Shown here piece by piece: positions 1 to 13,512 of a DNA stretch of 64,000 nucleotides (position 1 is the stretch's first letter; each line of letters begins with the position of its first letter). The notes beneath the pieces are model-generated. The model saw only the letters and a program-made list of their open reading frames with translations, searched no databases and was not told the DNA's origin. The stretch lies in the NCBI GenBank assembly GCA_026874595.1, contig CM049306.1, positions 16,079,019 to 16,143,018 of the forward strand, written 5' to 3'. The DNA comes from Sipunculus nudus. Its lineage: Eukaryota; Annelida; Sipuncula; Golfingiida; Sipunculidae. Made by a program: the position numbers and the translations under genes.

Positions 1-3000
1 CTGAATAAATCTACACAATATATCAGGCAACAACATAGTACACAGGTGGTTTTATCACCAAGTGTGAATTCTACAAAATATGTTACAACCATTTTCCTGT
101 CAGGTATGACTGAAATATTTCTTTTCTATCATATTCCCTGGAAAGAACTACTTAGACTATAATTACTGTTTATATATCCTTTTGTTACTGCCATGTGCAA
201 ATTTTACTGAGAAACCATATGCTGGTAGCTAGAAAGTCCACTTATGCTGCACCCTAAAAAGGAAATGCCTAGCCTAATTGATTTTTCATAAAAAAGAAAC
301 CAAGTCCATAGAAAAAGATACCAGAAGTCTTGAAGCCTGGAAACAAATAAAACCTTGGTACCTAATGTAGCACCTGCCCATCCCATGAAGCAGCCGTCTG
401 CTAATTTAGAGCTCAGGACTTCTGGTGAAGACGGTTTTCATTTGTACCTGCTTGGGCTCTCCCTCTCAGTGCTGGTGCTTATGTATAAATTGAAAGACAG
501 GATAGATTAATCCTGTCTGCTTAATGAGATACAGCTGTATGGGCAAGTATTGATTTGGGGGCTTCAGTGTCAGTCTGTTGAGATTATCTACTATTTGAGA
601 CCCCTCTGCTTAGTGTACGCAAGGTGCTGTGACGGATTAATACTGCCATGAGTTATTTTCATGGCCTGACAATCCATCCAACTTAGGAGGGCTTATAATC
701 TTGCTTTTGAAAGCATGTCAGGACATTTTCCTGGCTTTGGGGTTTATAACTTTTGAGCCGCTGTAGAGCCATTGAATGTAACAGCTTACTGTTATTGTAA
801 TTCTGGTTTATGCTGCAAGACGTCTTTAATTCTAAGAAAGGAGCAGACAGTGACACATGAGCTAGGCTCGGTCAAAAGGTTGAGACTTAATTTTGCCCCA
901 GAGCTCTCAATACAGCTAAATCAGTGATAAGACTTAAGGGCATTTACTGTTCCTCTTCTTGAAGTAATCCCTAAACCTACTATCCTATACTCCCATAAAA
1001 ATGTATTAATTTTTCTCCAGCTCTAACAGAAGATTTCTGTTTCTTTTTGGAAATTCAAGGTTAAATGTTTTCCTGTTAAATTTTAAAATTATACCTCCAT
1101 AAAATGTTATTTATCCTGTTACATTTCTGTCAACAAATGTTTCATGTTATGATTACATAAAAAACATGTTATAACCATAATGAAATATTTTTTATTGCTA
1201 CTGAAGGGAATGACAGAAAACATGGGCATAGCTAAGTGTTGGTTATAATTGGTGATAATTTAACACAATTAGTAAACATATTTAAACACAAGGGTCATAC
1301 TAATCTTAAGCAAGGGTCTATGTTTTTATAAATGAAACTTTTGGAAAACATGGAGGATCACCAAGAGATGCTGTGAACAGTGCCAGTGTTAATTTCACAG
1401 CGCCAGTGTTAATTTTATCTTATGGGTAAGAATGACAAATGAGGTAAATTAGTGCCTCAAAGTAAATGAGAAAGAAATATTGAGCAGTCAGCATTCTGTT
1501 GGTTTTTATACATGGTTTGATTGATGGGCCACCATGCATTAGTGTTACTGCCATGAGTGTGTTTGATTATGACGAGACCCCGTATGAAAAAATGCAGAGG
1601 GTGTTTGAGACAAAAATTCAAGTTGAATAAACAAAAAACAGATCTAGAAGGGGCTCAGTAGTGAGAAATGTATCTTGACTGTCACAGATGGAAAATTCAA
1701 ATGATCCCTTGTAAAAGAAAGTGAAAAAATATATAGCCTGTCAACATGATGTTAATTTTATGAACCCGGCAACTTATAACTTGGCAAGTGACAGAAATAT
1801 CCCAAGTCTGATGTTTACTTCCCTTTTGGTGGAAATTTGATTATAACATTTGTAAGTGATCCAACAAACAGACAAACAAAATGAAAACATTGGAGACACA
1901 GAGCCTACCTTGGCAATTAAAGGTAATAACCAGTCCAGAAATTTAATATTGTACATATTCACAACTCTTGAATAAGCCAGATTGACATCAGCTTTAGTTG
2001 CTTTTTTCAGCAACGGCATTCATTATACTAAGTGAAAGCAGCAGATACATCACCTGATGTTAGTTCCCTGTGGGTTTCACCTTTGGATGTGCTTTATGCT
2101 AAATATTGGTTTTGTGCACCTTCGGGTTTTTGGTGTGCTCATCTCAAAGGCTTTTAAATGAAGTGACGTGGGACACAGACATACATTGTTACTCTGTTAG
2201 CCATTTGTGTACTGGGTATTGTAAAAGACTGGTAGACTAACTTCTAATCTATGCATATTACCATTTCCTTTGTTGCTTTATTTCCCATTGGTTTAAGACA
2301 AGACTGCAGGAAACCAGAACAAGCATACACAAAGCTCAGTATTGTGTAAACTTTCTAAAAATATTGATATTACATTTTTTTCTGTCAGGTGATCCTTCAT
2401 GCTGTGTTTCCCACAGGGAGCTGGTCATAATAGATGTTACATCAATATCTTTAAGACTCGCATGCCTTTTTCATGTGCCACTTCCTTAATGAAAAGTGTT
2501 TCATTGGTATTTGGGATGGCACCCTTCACTTAACCATCTATCATAAAAAGTAAAGTACACTGCTTCATAAGGACATAGCTGAGATAATGTGCTGACAACT
2601 TGTCTTTCATTGCTTTCATTTTCTTGCATTTACAAGCCTTCATTTTCTAATTTATCTGGGCCTGGGTTATGTAAATGCCTAAGATTTTTATGTCCATGCT
2701 TCACTGGTCTTCTACACTGCACGCTAGGCCAAATAAAATGAAGTTCTATATCATTCAGAAGGGTTAATTATCTCCACAGGCTGCCATTTTTTCCTGTTCC
2801 CTTTTTTATCTACTACAACTTATAGGTGCCAGCACTTGTGTGGATGTTCTTGTAGAGAGTGCAAGCTATAGAAGCTACTTATTCCTGAAACATAATAAAG
2901 CCTCACTGTTTTTTGTTATGGATCAGAACTTCCAAAGACATATATCTGTTCACAGCACCTGCTGTAGTGTGTCACCAGTTAAAAACTGACAGTGCTGTCC

Positions 3001-5559
3001 ATGATGTTCATGAGACATTTTTGACAGTCTCTAGTTGTCAACAGCCTGATCATACTTTCTGAATATATATGGATGACTTGCCACTGTTTGAGACCACTTT
3101 CTCTGCCATCAGATAAAGGAGTGCACTTAAGTGTTCCCAATATGAGACTTTTATAAAACAGGTTGTTTCATCTGATATGAAAGAGAAATTCTCATATAGC
3201 ACCACAGTCTTCAAGGAAAACGCATATTTTCTTGTTCTGTATGAATTTGAATTAAGGTGGCTTTTCATGTTAGTTTTTTCTCCCCATTTCTTGCCTCAAA
3301 TGGAATGGTTTCAATCATTCCTCACAAGGTACCCACATCAAAAGTTTCAAATCTAAGTTTGACATTGAGGTTTTTATTTTATTATTTCTTTTTAATCAAT
3401 GAATGTGACCAATGTAATGTTACCAAACTGGCAGTATAATATTTTACAAAAGAAAGATATAAACTCACTTAAAATGTTAATGTTGGTACATACTTTAAAA
3501 ACAACAAAAATCCTGATGTTACTTTTCTTATCCAGTAATGTTACAATCGAGTCCAAAGCGTTATATATTTCATTTATAGTGATTTGATTGTTACTGGATG
3601 AAATTTATAATCACTTAATGAAATGCCAATCAGTTTTGTGAAACACTGACAAAGTTTGTATTTCTTGGAGCCTCACCAATTCCAAAATCAATTCATAAAG
3701 ATAAATATTCACCATGAAATTCCTTTTTTAAGTGTATAGTATATACTATTTATACACATTATATACTATTGCTTATAAAAAAATAACAATTTTGAGAAAG
3801 TCTAATGGAGCAGCACGGTCAGTGCTTACACATGAAGTGCTTCTTCACATTAGGACAGCCACAAATAAGTGTGTCTTTATTTTAAAATTCCCTAAAAGCG
3901 TCCAACATTATTAAATCTTGTGTGTTTCATGTATCACACACTAACATGGATCTTGCTGACATGAATTGAGTTAATTTTTTAATGTCCATGACACATGATT
4001 ATTCAGTTGTTAATTTCTGTTGCCCCAGCTCTATTCAGTCTCGTCACTCAGCCTCCAGCAATGACCAGGCACATACTCCCATCCATCTGGACACAGTTTG
4101 TTAAAGACATGTGTACTGGGAATGTGGTTATTACCATACACCATGTTTTATTTGCAAAATGATAGGTGAACCATTAGTCTGTTTGTTTAATATCTGAGCC
4201 ACCTATTTCATGGTAATTAAATAAATTTAATTAAGTTGTATTAAACAAAGTACTCTGGTAAACTGTACATGGGGTCTTTCCCATATCATCTGTAGATGTT
4301 TCAGACTCTAGTTCAGAGTTTCACAGCCATTGTTAATCATATATATAAAACTTAGATGCAGGGATTTATATTACAAGAATTAAGAAGACCAGATCAGAGG
4401 TTCTGTTTCATTAGAAAGATTACTCAAAATGCTATAAATTGAAATTATTTACTTTCTCATGTGTTAATAAGAAATTATCAATACTCTATGAGGTATGTCT
4501 ATTATTTAATTTCCCATGTGTTAATAAGAAATTATCAATACCCAGTGAGGCATGATTTGGCAGACATTTGCAATACTGATGATATCAAATGTATCTAAGT
4601 ATTTCTAAGTTATATCTGTTCACATAAATATTTTTTTTTTTTACTCTGTTTATGGTCCATACATGACACTTTCTTTAAATAACCAGTACAGATGAACAAT
4701 AAATCAGTTTCTAATTGTGAAATCCAATATCTGCTGAACTATGATTTTTTTTATAAAGATATAATCATTTCAAGTGTAATATTTTGAAGTTAGTCCTACC
4801 TGAAATTATCTGTCTGCCAGCTTATTCAAAGGACAACACATTATCTCCAACCTATGCTTAAAATCCTGTCGAGTGTCTAGACACTGAAAAGCTTGTTTTG
4901 CATATACACCAGTACCCAACTAATGAACTAAAGTTTTGGTGATATGTTGAGTTGCAGACACATCGTTAAGGTGGTGACAAACCTGTATCTATTATTAAGT
5001 TTGGTTGGTGACAACATTTTTATTCCAGATATAGATGGTTTTTCTAGATATAACGTTTAGTCATCAGTATGAGGTTACCATAAAAATCAAGCCAAATTCA
5101 GAGCTCAATAAAGGAATTGTAAATTTTATATAATGAATAATATTACAAAGTTAAATATGAACCTTGAGAGGTATGCTGATTTAGACTTTTTTTTGTAATT
5201 GAAGGTTTAACTTTGACCTTGCCTCTTTGGACTTATTTACTGTAATAAGTCTATATGATTCAGCTCATCAGTTGAGTAGTTCTGTGTATTAATTAATTGT
5301 TATCACCAAGTTTTGTAGATGAATAATTTTTTCTGTTAAAAGTTCCAGGCCTCTGTTTAGCTTGGCTGCTTCATCCAACAAAGTGATATACAAAACCCTG
5401 CTGTCAACATTGTTATTTAACATGAAATTCAGCAGTTTGGTGATCAGTAATGAAATATCATCATGCAGACTGGTAGTGCAACCTTTTTTTTTAATTTTAT
5501 GCAGATTTTGTTAATTTTTGAGATCTTAAAATAAAGCAATCTGGCTGTTCATTGGGCAC
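1..5559. other. Upstream AT-rich sequence (probable 5' intron or intergenic)
   Basis: No convincing exon or repeat family was recognised. One small feature is a near-exact 57-bp-period duplication at about 4450-4550, each copy containing CATGTGTTAATAAG. Short open frames here lack splice context or domain similarity. The missing half of the first FN3 domain is not visible. Confidence 0.4.
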
Positions 5560-5960
5560 AAATTGAAACAATTTAACCTAGAATCTTCTTACTTGACATC
5601 CAGGGAGGTCCTAGCCAAATCTCCTTGGAAACATGAAATTAGGTCATAGTGACTTATATTCTGCAAGATATCTGAAAGAACATGATTTGAGCACCCTACA
5701 GGACAGATTTGCATGATTGGTTACAGTTGGACATAGAAACTCTAAATTGATTAAGCTCCAAGGAGGTTCCTGTAAAAGTTTCTTGGAAACCTGAACTAAT
5801 GTCACTGTTACCTATATTCTGCAAGCTGTGAGAAAGAACATGAATTTAACAATCTCTCAGTCAGATGGGCACAAATGGTAGCAGCTGGATGTAGAATAAG
5901 GTCACTGTAACATATATCTAAGGTCTATTGACAAAATGCATGATTTTGAGGACTCTTGGA
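5560..5960 (+). repeat. H3b core-repeat fragment
   Basis: About two and a half degenerate units of the roughly 155-bp core repeat seen in full at 16260-17060. Recognisable phrases are CATCCAGGGAGGTCCTAG, TCCTTGGAAAC, TAGGTCATAGTGAC and GATTTGAGCACCC. Both termini are missing, so this is an eroded fragment. Confidence 0.6.
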
Positions 5961-6610
5961 GTCATGTTACCCATGCATGTTCAAGCTCATCTGTGAAAGC
6001 ACTAGGGAAGTTATGAACATTTCAAAACATCCGTGGTGTTTGACGGTCCAAGAAAATTCAGCAGGCATCATGGCAGATGACAATGCCACAGACTCTCTCC
6101 GATTCCCTATGGTTCACTAGGGATTATCAGTGGATCGCCAGGGATGGTCCTTATAATTAGCTGCCCATCCATGATGATCCATGGTGAGATCCGTGACAGT
6201 GTGACCTAGGCTTTACTGTGCTACACTTACAGTATAATATAGAAATATGTGCCCTCCAGGCTGTATAACCATGCAGATATATCCATATCAAGCATATTTG
6301 ATACAGCTTGGCTCATGCAGGTTCAAGTTGTGCACATGCATGGAGATTAAGGAAATTACAAATCCAGCCATTATCAACGACCATTATGTTTTAGTCTTTG
6401 CTACCAAGGTGCTTTGATATGTCAAGACCTTAATAAAGCAAGAGGTTCATCAAGAATTCTGATCAAAGGACATCATACTTAATTAAAATACCCTTTGAAA
6501 CACTGCATGTTCCCCTTTCTTCTTTCAATATTAGTTTGACCAATAAAGATGGTTTCATAAAATAAACCATCCCAGCTATCTTCACCCAATCATGAAGCAG
6601 GGTTATTTTT
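5961..6610. other. Non-coding stretch, slightly GC-richer at 6010-6200
   Basis: No gene or known repeat was recognised. The part at 6010-6200 is compositionally different from its surroundings and may be the remnant of another element. Confidence 0.3.
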
Positions 6611-7179
6611 AGCAAACCTGTGACCTTATGTGATGGTGTGGCGTCGTCCGGCGTCCTTCATCCGTTGTCCGTCGTCTGTATGTTAACCTATACTATCTTG
6701 AAAACGGCCGAAACTAAGGCCAATTTTTTTAATATTTTACAGGAATAATCCCCTGAATAATTCTTATAATAATTGTCTTTTATGGTTCTAAAAAATGAAT
6801 TTTGGCTGAATTATAAAGATTGAATTGAGTCATTTTACCATGTTAGCTGTGTGAAGCAGATACGTCTAGCCTGGCACCAGTTTATCAGCATCCGTTACAT
6901 AATGCCTCTTGACATTTAGATTTCAGGTTATCTATGGTTAATATTGACAAGAATGTTTTTTAAAAGCTTTTAAAAAATGTAGATTTATGATTTAAGATAT
7001 TCTTAATGCCAGGCATTGTTTAAAACCACAGGTAAACAGCTCTCTGTGGGTGTATAAAGATGGCTGTACATGGATTATAAATAATTGGTATCCATACTCA
7101 ACATTATTCAAGATTTTACCATCAGGGAGATGTATCTGTATTATAATTTTGCATTCAATATGCATCTGTAGTAATTTTC
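6611..7179 (+). mobile_element. H2 element copy a (5' part)
   Basis: Begins AGCAAACCTGTGACCTTATG followed by a GGCGTCGTCCGGCGTCC-like GC-rich run, the 5' signature shared with 7180, 43308 and 58425. It has no 3' end before the next H2 start at 7180, so two H2 5' ends lie head to tail. No coding capacity is seen. Confidence 0.6.
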
Positions 7180-9340
7180 AGCGAACCTGTGAGCTAATGT
7201 GATGGTTTGGCATCGTCTGTCGTCGTCATTAACCCATACTATTTTGAAAACAACTGTTGCTAGTATCATGAAATTTAATGCAACCTAATGAAATTTAATT
7301 AGCCATTTGAAAAATTTTGCATTTTCTTAGATTTTATAGAGAAAAAGCTAAAAAAAAATTTAAAAATCTTCTCCTCTGAAACAGTCAAGCCAAATTGTTC
7401 AGTATTTCACAGAAATTATCTTTTATACCATCTCTCTCAAGTTTGTTCGAATGGTTCAAGTTTGGTGAATTTTGGCCGAGTTACAGAAAGTTAAACTTAG
7501 CTAACTGTCCAAAAAAGCATACTAAAATGACAATCTCAGAAACGGCTAGAGCTATCATCACCAAATTTTATGCCAGTGTTGGTCACATGAGTCATTTATG
7601 AAATTCAGGTATTGGTGTTGCCACCTGCATTGACCTTTTTTTGTACGGGGGTCATTGGTCATCTGTACATTAATCCATTATTTTTCAGGAATAGCAGGAG
7701 CTACCATCCCTAGATTTAATGCAATAATCTGTCACATATCAAATGTTGTGGGATTCAGCTTATTTTTTTGCTATCTGCATTTGCTTAGATTTTATGGGGA
7801 AAAAGCTAAAAAAAACCTTTAAAAGTCTTCTTCTTGTAAACGTTCCAGCCATGTTGTTCAATATTTTACAAAAATGATCCCAGAGGCAAGCCCTCTCAGG
7901 TTTGTTCAAATAGTTTGCATTTGATGATTTTAGTGGTGTTACACAAATTTGAACAGTCATTTGGCCAATTAGGCATACATACATATTAATCTCAGAAATG
8001 ACAGAAGCTAGAATTACCAAGTATTGTGCAAATGTTGGTCACATGACTCATATTTGAAGTTGCAGATTTTGTGGTGCCACCTACATTGACCTGTTTTTTA
8101 TGGGCAAAAACCTTATAATTTTAGCCTCTTTCAGCTTAAAATGTTTATGATGAAACTGTCAAGTTGAATCGTTCAATTTTTTAAAAGAATTATCCTAGGA
8201 CATGGTTCTTTCAATCATGTCAGAAAAGCTTAAGTTGGTCTTATGGCCATTATTACGTCTATTTTAAACTGAGGACTGCAAAACTGTTCTTCTACAAAAT
8301 TATTGTTTCAATTATAACTTCTGTAACATTGCACAAAAATTATTCTTAGGTTTACTTGAATGATTTTTGGCAGATTATTGGACCTTTAACAATGAAAGAA
8401 CTGCATATTTTGTTATTTTAGATATTTTGATAAAAAGTTTATGAATATGTCAGCTTGAAAAAAAAGCATTTTAGCCAAAGTCTTTCAGTATGTGTAAACA
8501 GATTTACCAACAGACCAAGATTGAGTTTGTATCTTTAAATAGGTTGAGAAACTGCCAACTGTTTCAGATTTGACAACAGATCAAGAGTTCATTCAGTGCA
8601 GCCAGATATAGGTAGAGATCAGTCAGTGCAGCCAAGCTCGAGGAATGTGATCACCTCATGGGTGACATGTGAATGCTCATGGCCACCATGTGATCACCTC
8701 ATGGGTGTCATGCCCCTCAGGGCTGCATGTGGACTACCAACTGTGTCAGAATTTGCAACAGGTCAAGAGTTCACTCAGTGCAGCCAGGTATAGGTCGAAA
8801 CTTCACTCAGTCTAGCCAGGTGCAGGTCATGAGTTCACTTAGTGCAGTAGCCTTAGCCAGCTAGCAAATTTGTCACAGTTCACTCGGGGCAACTGCCTTT
8901 CTCACCCCTATGCCTGGTCAGCCCCATGCATCAGACTCAAGGTAGGTTTGATGTATTGGCCTGATATTTTGACCTATCTATGTGTCTTTTATGGCTTTTT
9001 CGTTCACAAGACAGGTGTCCCACCTACAGTGACTTTTGCACAGTGTATGTGCCTGCTTATTTCTACAGAGGAATTTGATATATCAGCCTGAAATTGGGCA
9101 TATGTATATATCTCTGATAGTTTTGTTGCATACAAGACTGGTGGTGCCAGCTACAATCATTTTTGTGTTGTGTGCACCCATGCCAGAATTTCAGCAGTGA
9201 TGTTTGTGTAATTGTTTCTTATTCAAAATGTTTAGTACTTGCATTGTTCATATACATGAGAAGTAATGGTCCAGCATTGAAGCATTATACCTGGTGTATT
9301 TCCCAATGCACAGGTTCACACTAGGCCTGTAGGCCTTGTT
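7180..9340 (+). mobile_element. H2 element copy b, near full length
   Basis: Starts AGCGAACCTGTGAGCTAATG and ends with CACAGGTTCACACTAGGCC and the hairpin AGGCCTGTAGGCCT at about 9323-9336. GAACCTGTG at the 5' end recurs inverted (CACAGGTTC) near the 3' end, a subterminal inverted repeat. The interior contains repeated phrases (TTCACTCAGTGCAGCCAG near 8590-8830) and no intact protein. The layout fits a non-autonomous Helitron/Helentron-like element of about 2.2 kb. Family naming is mine. Confidence 0.6.
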
Positions 9341-11180
9341 TAACTCTGCATGAATACGCATTGTGACTTGAATTTAATATATAAAATAGAATAAATCCAG
9401 AGACTAATGAAAATTAATATATCCTAATATCCATATAATAATAACTATTGTGAATTCATTATACCAAAAATTTAAATGTTATGTAATCATGCATGGAAGG
9501 ATTGATGCATGTAGCATATGTATCTTATTTTGAAGTGAATAATTGATTGCAATTGCTTAAACTAATAACTAGTTAAGCTAATCTCAAAGCTTAGTTTTGA
9601 AAGTGCACCTGTGTGGACATCTCCAGTGCTGTGCTTAAATGTTCACTTAATATATTATTTCATTTCTTTTAATGATATAAGTGTCAAATTCAGCATTTTC
9701 TTTACACTTTCCATGTGAGCCCTTTTATATTCACAATTCTGTTATTCCAACCAAACAGAACTAGTTACGCACCTGCTTTGCGTAATTAGTGATCTTCTCC
9801 GAGTTGCAGTTTTCTATGCCATTGAGGTTTATGGGCACCGTAGTACATCCAAGCTTATCTTTAACAAATATTGTGAGTCCAAATTAAAATATATTCACTC
9901 AAGAAGCAAAGAAAATGCTGATAATCATTATAAGATCAATAAAAAACTGTTGCTACTTTTATGCAAATTATGAAGCAGTCCACCATTTTTCCATTTATAA
10001 CCATGCAGAAACCTTGTGTAAATTACGTATTTCATTTGAAATTTGATCTTTATTAAAAAATATATATATATTTTTCAAAAGATTCAATTTTTATTCCACA
10101 TATAATCAGTCCAACTCAGGAAAAGTACTATATGCTAACCTGAGTTTTATTTATTTAATACATTACTTAAATTCCCTTATTCCTAAGGATGCTTTAGATA
10201 ACTGCTGCCATTAGCTCCTTATAAATGTATTAATTAATATCAGTTCTTATTACACACATCCTGTTTGGATTTGGGGAATTCATTCATATCTTTAGCTCTC
10301 TCAGATATAGTAAGTTATCCAGCCACACACTCATGCACCCACTGTTACACAAAGAGAAGACCAATGTTGATAATTATGTCATTTATTTAAATGACCAAAA
10401 ATATTAGTAAAAACTATCTGGCTGTGCCATTAATATAAGTGGACATTCCAGGTGTAAATAGAAAAGCCTGTGAATAAAGAGTCCTTGGCTTTATGGCTTG
10501 GATGCTATTATCTGTAATACAATGATTTAAACAGATTTTAAAGGAGCACTTCCAGTGAACTAAAGCACAACACATATACATATATATACAGTAGACAAAA
10601 TACATGTGGAGTGCTGGGGGAAAATCTAAAATGGCCCCCAGCTGTAAAGAAAGCAATGGAAATACAAAAGCAAGCATATATAATAAGAACTGATAAAAAA
10701 ACAAGGTGTGAAATGTACTAATATATATACACAGATTGGTTGGAGGATGGGAGCTGGAAAGTAGAAATTCTTAGAAAGTGATTCCAATTGAAGCCACAAG
10801 CAGAGTAACCAGTAACGCTGCCCTAGGGTCATGATAAAGATTTTATGCATGTGCAGTGTGGCACCAGAGAATTGGGAGAAAATTTTCAGCCAATCAGCAA
10901 TAGTTACCAAAGGCCAGTCAGGGCTGTTAATTAACATCCAATTAGATTTGCGGAGGGTCCACCCAAGCTGTGCTTGGATCCTAATTAAGTGATAAATAAA
11001 AACCAGCAGTGCACGTTGTGGTCATATATAAATTCTTGAATGGTCCTCCCACCTTTAAAGGTTATTAGTCCTTTTTCATATCTTTCGAATAACCACAAAT
11101 TAAACCATAAACATAATTTGAACTATTAAACCTGCCATGAAATCTATAACTAATCCAGAAGAGCATGATAAGGATCCATC
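9341..11180. other. Non-coding AT-rich sequence
   Basis: No exon, RNA gene or shared repeat was recognised. Minus-strand open frames at 10414-10937 have low-complexity hydrophobic translations without domain similarity. Confidence 0.4.
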
Positions 11181-11189
11181 AAAGGGATC

Positions 11190-11293
11190 ACCCTTTGTCC
11201 GTCGTCCATTTGGTTTTCCAGCCATCCATCTGTTAACAGGGCACATCAAGTCAAATTCAGCTGAGAGTCATGGCCCATGGGCCACTTGTTTAA
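11190..11293 (+). repeat. Truncated H3-type 3' terminus
   Basis: Contains CCCTTTGTCCGTCGTCC, GTTAACAGGGCACA and then TTCAGCTGAGAGTCATGG with the hairpin GGCCCATGGGCC and CACTTGTTT. The last parts match the 3' ends at 17305-17342, 24165-24199, 21840-21880 and 62478-62514. It is an internally deleted copy of about 100 bp. Confidence 0.6.
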
Positions 11294-11437
11294 ATCTGAT
11301 ACCTATGTACCATTCTAAAAAAAAAAAACAGTAAGTGGCACATTCAGCACTCTTACTCTTAATTAGTCTTATAGAACTGTCATATTTGGATCTGTGTTTT
11401 TCTGTATTAGGATGCATCTTATCCCCTCCCTGTGTCA

Positions 11438-11460
11438 CCCCCCCCCCTTTTTTTTTTTAA
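11438..11460. repeat. C-tract/T-tract simple repeat
   Basis: A run of ten C is followed directly by eleven T. Similar pure C tracts occur at 20852-20869, 30390-30416 and 38252-38268. Confidence 0.8.
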
Positions 11461-11492
11461 AAAGCTTGTCCTTCACTTTACCTGTGTCATGC

Positions 11493-12545
11493 TTATAGCA
11501 GCTGCTTTTGACAAACATGTATATGTTTATGTTGTGAATCCACAGATACATACACTTTGTCAAAGCTATAGTACATACAAAATAACAAAATGATAAGAAA
11601 AGATAGATATTTTAATTTCAGGTAAAAAATCCATAAAAAAAAGAAAACAATAAAAGATAGATTTACATTAAGAATAATAACTTCATGGATGCATAGCATG
11701 GCCCCTGGTTTGGTGTTTGCAAGTTTGCCAGGTAGACCACAGGACTTCAGACTTGATCGTGTTGTTATCATATAATGCTTTATAATGATATTTGAACTGT
11801 TTTCCAATCTACACATTAATCTATAAATAGTTTTCAATATTACCACATCAAAATTATCTAGTCCATTAGATACATACATTCCCTTGGCACTATTCATTCT
11901 AGAATAGTTAAGAAACTGTCTGAGTACATTATAACAACCAATCCAGATTTGACTGTACATCTGTTTTGAATAATAACACCTCATTGTGACATTATAAAAA
12001 TTAGAACAGTATGCTTGGTACAAGGATGCAAGGACTGGCGGTGAATAATTACTAAATTTATGCAAAAGGATATTACTTTGTTCATATAAACTTCTTAATT
12101 GCTTTTACATATCTTCTTGATCTTGCAGAGTATCTTGAATAACAACACCTAAATATTTCACCAAGGGTACAAACTTAATTTTCAAACCTAATGTCACCTT
12201 TGGCAGACAAGATTGTAACCTATTGGTCTGATTACCAAACATTCTGTTTTCTGAGGATTATACATAAAATCACAAGAAATACCACTGTTTTGACAAATGT
12301 CAAGATATTCTGCAGTCCCTTTGCACTTGGGGCAATAAGGCAAAGGTCATCTGCATAAAAGATATAATTTACTGAAAGATCATTACTTTGACATCCATTT
12401 TTACTCCTGTTTAGTAAATAGTTCAGGTCATCCAGATATAAAGCAAACAGGTATGGAGATACAATACTTCCTTATCTAACACAATTAGTCACATAGAAAA
12501 TTTCTGATGTACATGAACCCAATTTCACACAAAATTGTTGATTCT
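11493..12545 (-). mobile_element. Non-LTR retrotransposon (LINE) relic, RT domain and C-terminus
   Basis: On the minus strand, a stretch at about 12310-12470 encodes YLDDLNYLL followed by NYIFYADDLCLIAPSAKGL, the catalytic YADD block of LINE reverse transcriptase (YADD codons at 12346-12357). Downstream on the same strand, 12065-11493 encodes about 190 residues with MYSQIWIGCYNVLRQFLNYS, SAKGMYVSNGLDNFDVVI and YRLMCRLENSSN, the usual C-terminal region of such polymerases in invertebrates. The two parts are in different frames with stops between, so the element is 5'-truncated and dead. Confidence 0.8.
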
Positions 12546-12764
12546 GGTACCAGTACAAATGGATATGAACAACAAGTATAGGTATATTTCTGGCAATAAG
12601 CTTTCAAACAATGAATGAAAGGTGATTTTTAATATTATAGCACATGTCAGAATAAAATATATATTTAAAGTTTCAAGGCATTTTGAACCATTTTATGGTT
12701 AGTAAAGTGATTATGCAGGATGTGCACATACTTAGCAGACTGGGGCCAAAGATGTAATGGTCAT

Positions 12765-13512
12765 GTTGTGTATACATCCTGGATAGATTTCTTGATTTTA
12801 TTACAAGTGGCACCACCTACATTCATGTTCAGGTTGCAGACATTCAGGCTTATAACTCAGGACTGGTTTGACGTATCCTCCTGAAATTTTGCATGTGTAT
12901 ATATCTCACATAGTTCTTTATCATATTCAAAACTGGTGGCACCACTTGCAACCATTTTTGCACAGCGTCCATCTGTTTGTCTGCAGTGGGGTAAAATCAC
13001 TCATATCTCAGCAGTAGTTTGACTCTTTTGCCTAAAATTTGGCATGTATATACATCTTGGATAGCTTTCTGGATTTTGTGGCGGGTGGCCCAACTTACAT
13101 TTATGTTTATGCTGCAGACATCCGTGCTAATATCCAAGGACTGGTTTGACGTATCCCCCTGTAATTTTCATGTGTAAAGATCTCACATAGCTCTTTATCA
13201 TAAACAAAATTGGTGGGGCCACCTGCAACCATTTTTGCACAGCATCCTTCTAATTGTCTGCTGTGGAATAAAATCACTCATGTACAAGCAGTGGTTTGAC
13301 TTATCTGCTTACAGTTTTGCATATGTATACAACTTGGATAGCTTTCTGGATTGTGTGGCAGGTGGCACCACCTACATACACATTTCAGCTGCAGACATCC
13401 ATTCTAATATGCAACACACCTCACTATATTTCCCCATGCCACTGAATCCATGCCTTACCTCACCCGTCCCACTCTGATACATGTAGTTGCTTGTCGACTG
13501 CCTGTATTCTAG
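12765..13512 (+). mobile_element. H1 element, 3' part with core repeats
   Basis: Two and a half diverged 278-bp core units (phrases GACTGGTTTGACGTATCC, ATTTTGCATGTGTATA, GTGGCACCACCT) are followed by the H1 3' terminus: TCGACTGCCTGTATTCTAG ending at 13512. The 5' terminus is absent. Confidence 0.7.

Noticed and set aside
1774-2019. Minus-strand open frame with LAYSRVVNMYNIKFLDWLLPL followed by a GTAGGC donor-like site, faintly like an M13 peptidase segment
   Set aside because: Only a few residues fit, the frame is closed before any good acceptor, and no neighbouring exons of such a gene were found.
4021-4140. Possible FN3 or Ig exon after a TGCCCCAG
   Set aside because: No donor in the right place, and the translation lacks Ig or FN3 core residues.
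11137-11334. 65-residue plus-strand open frame
   Set aside because: It overlaps the truncated H3 terminus and ends in a poly-A stretch; no domain or splice support.
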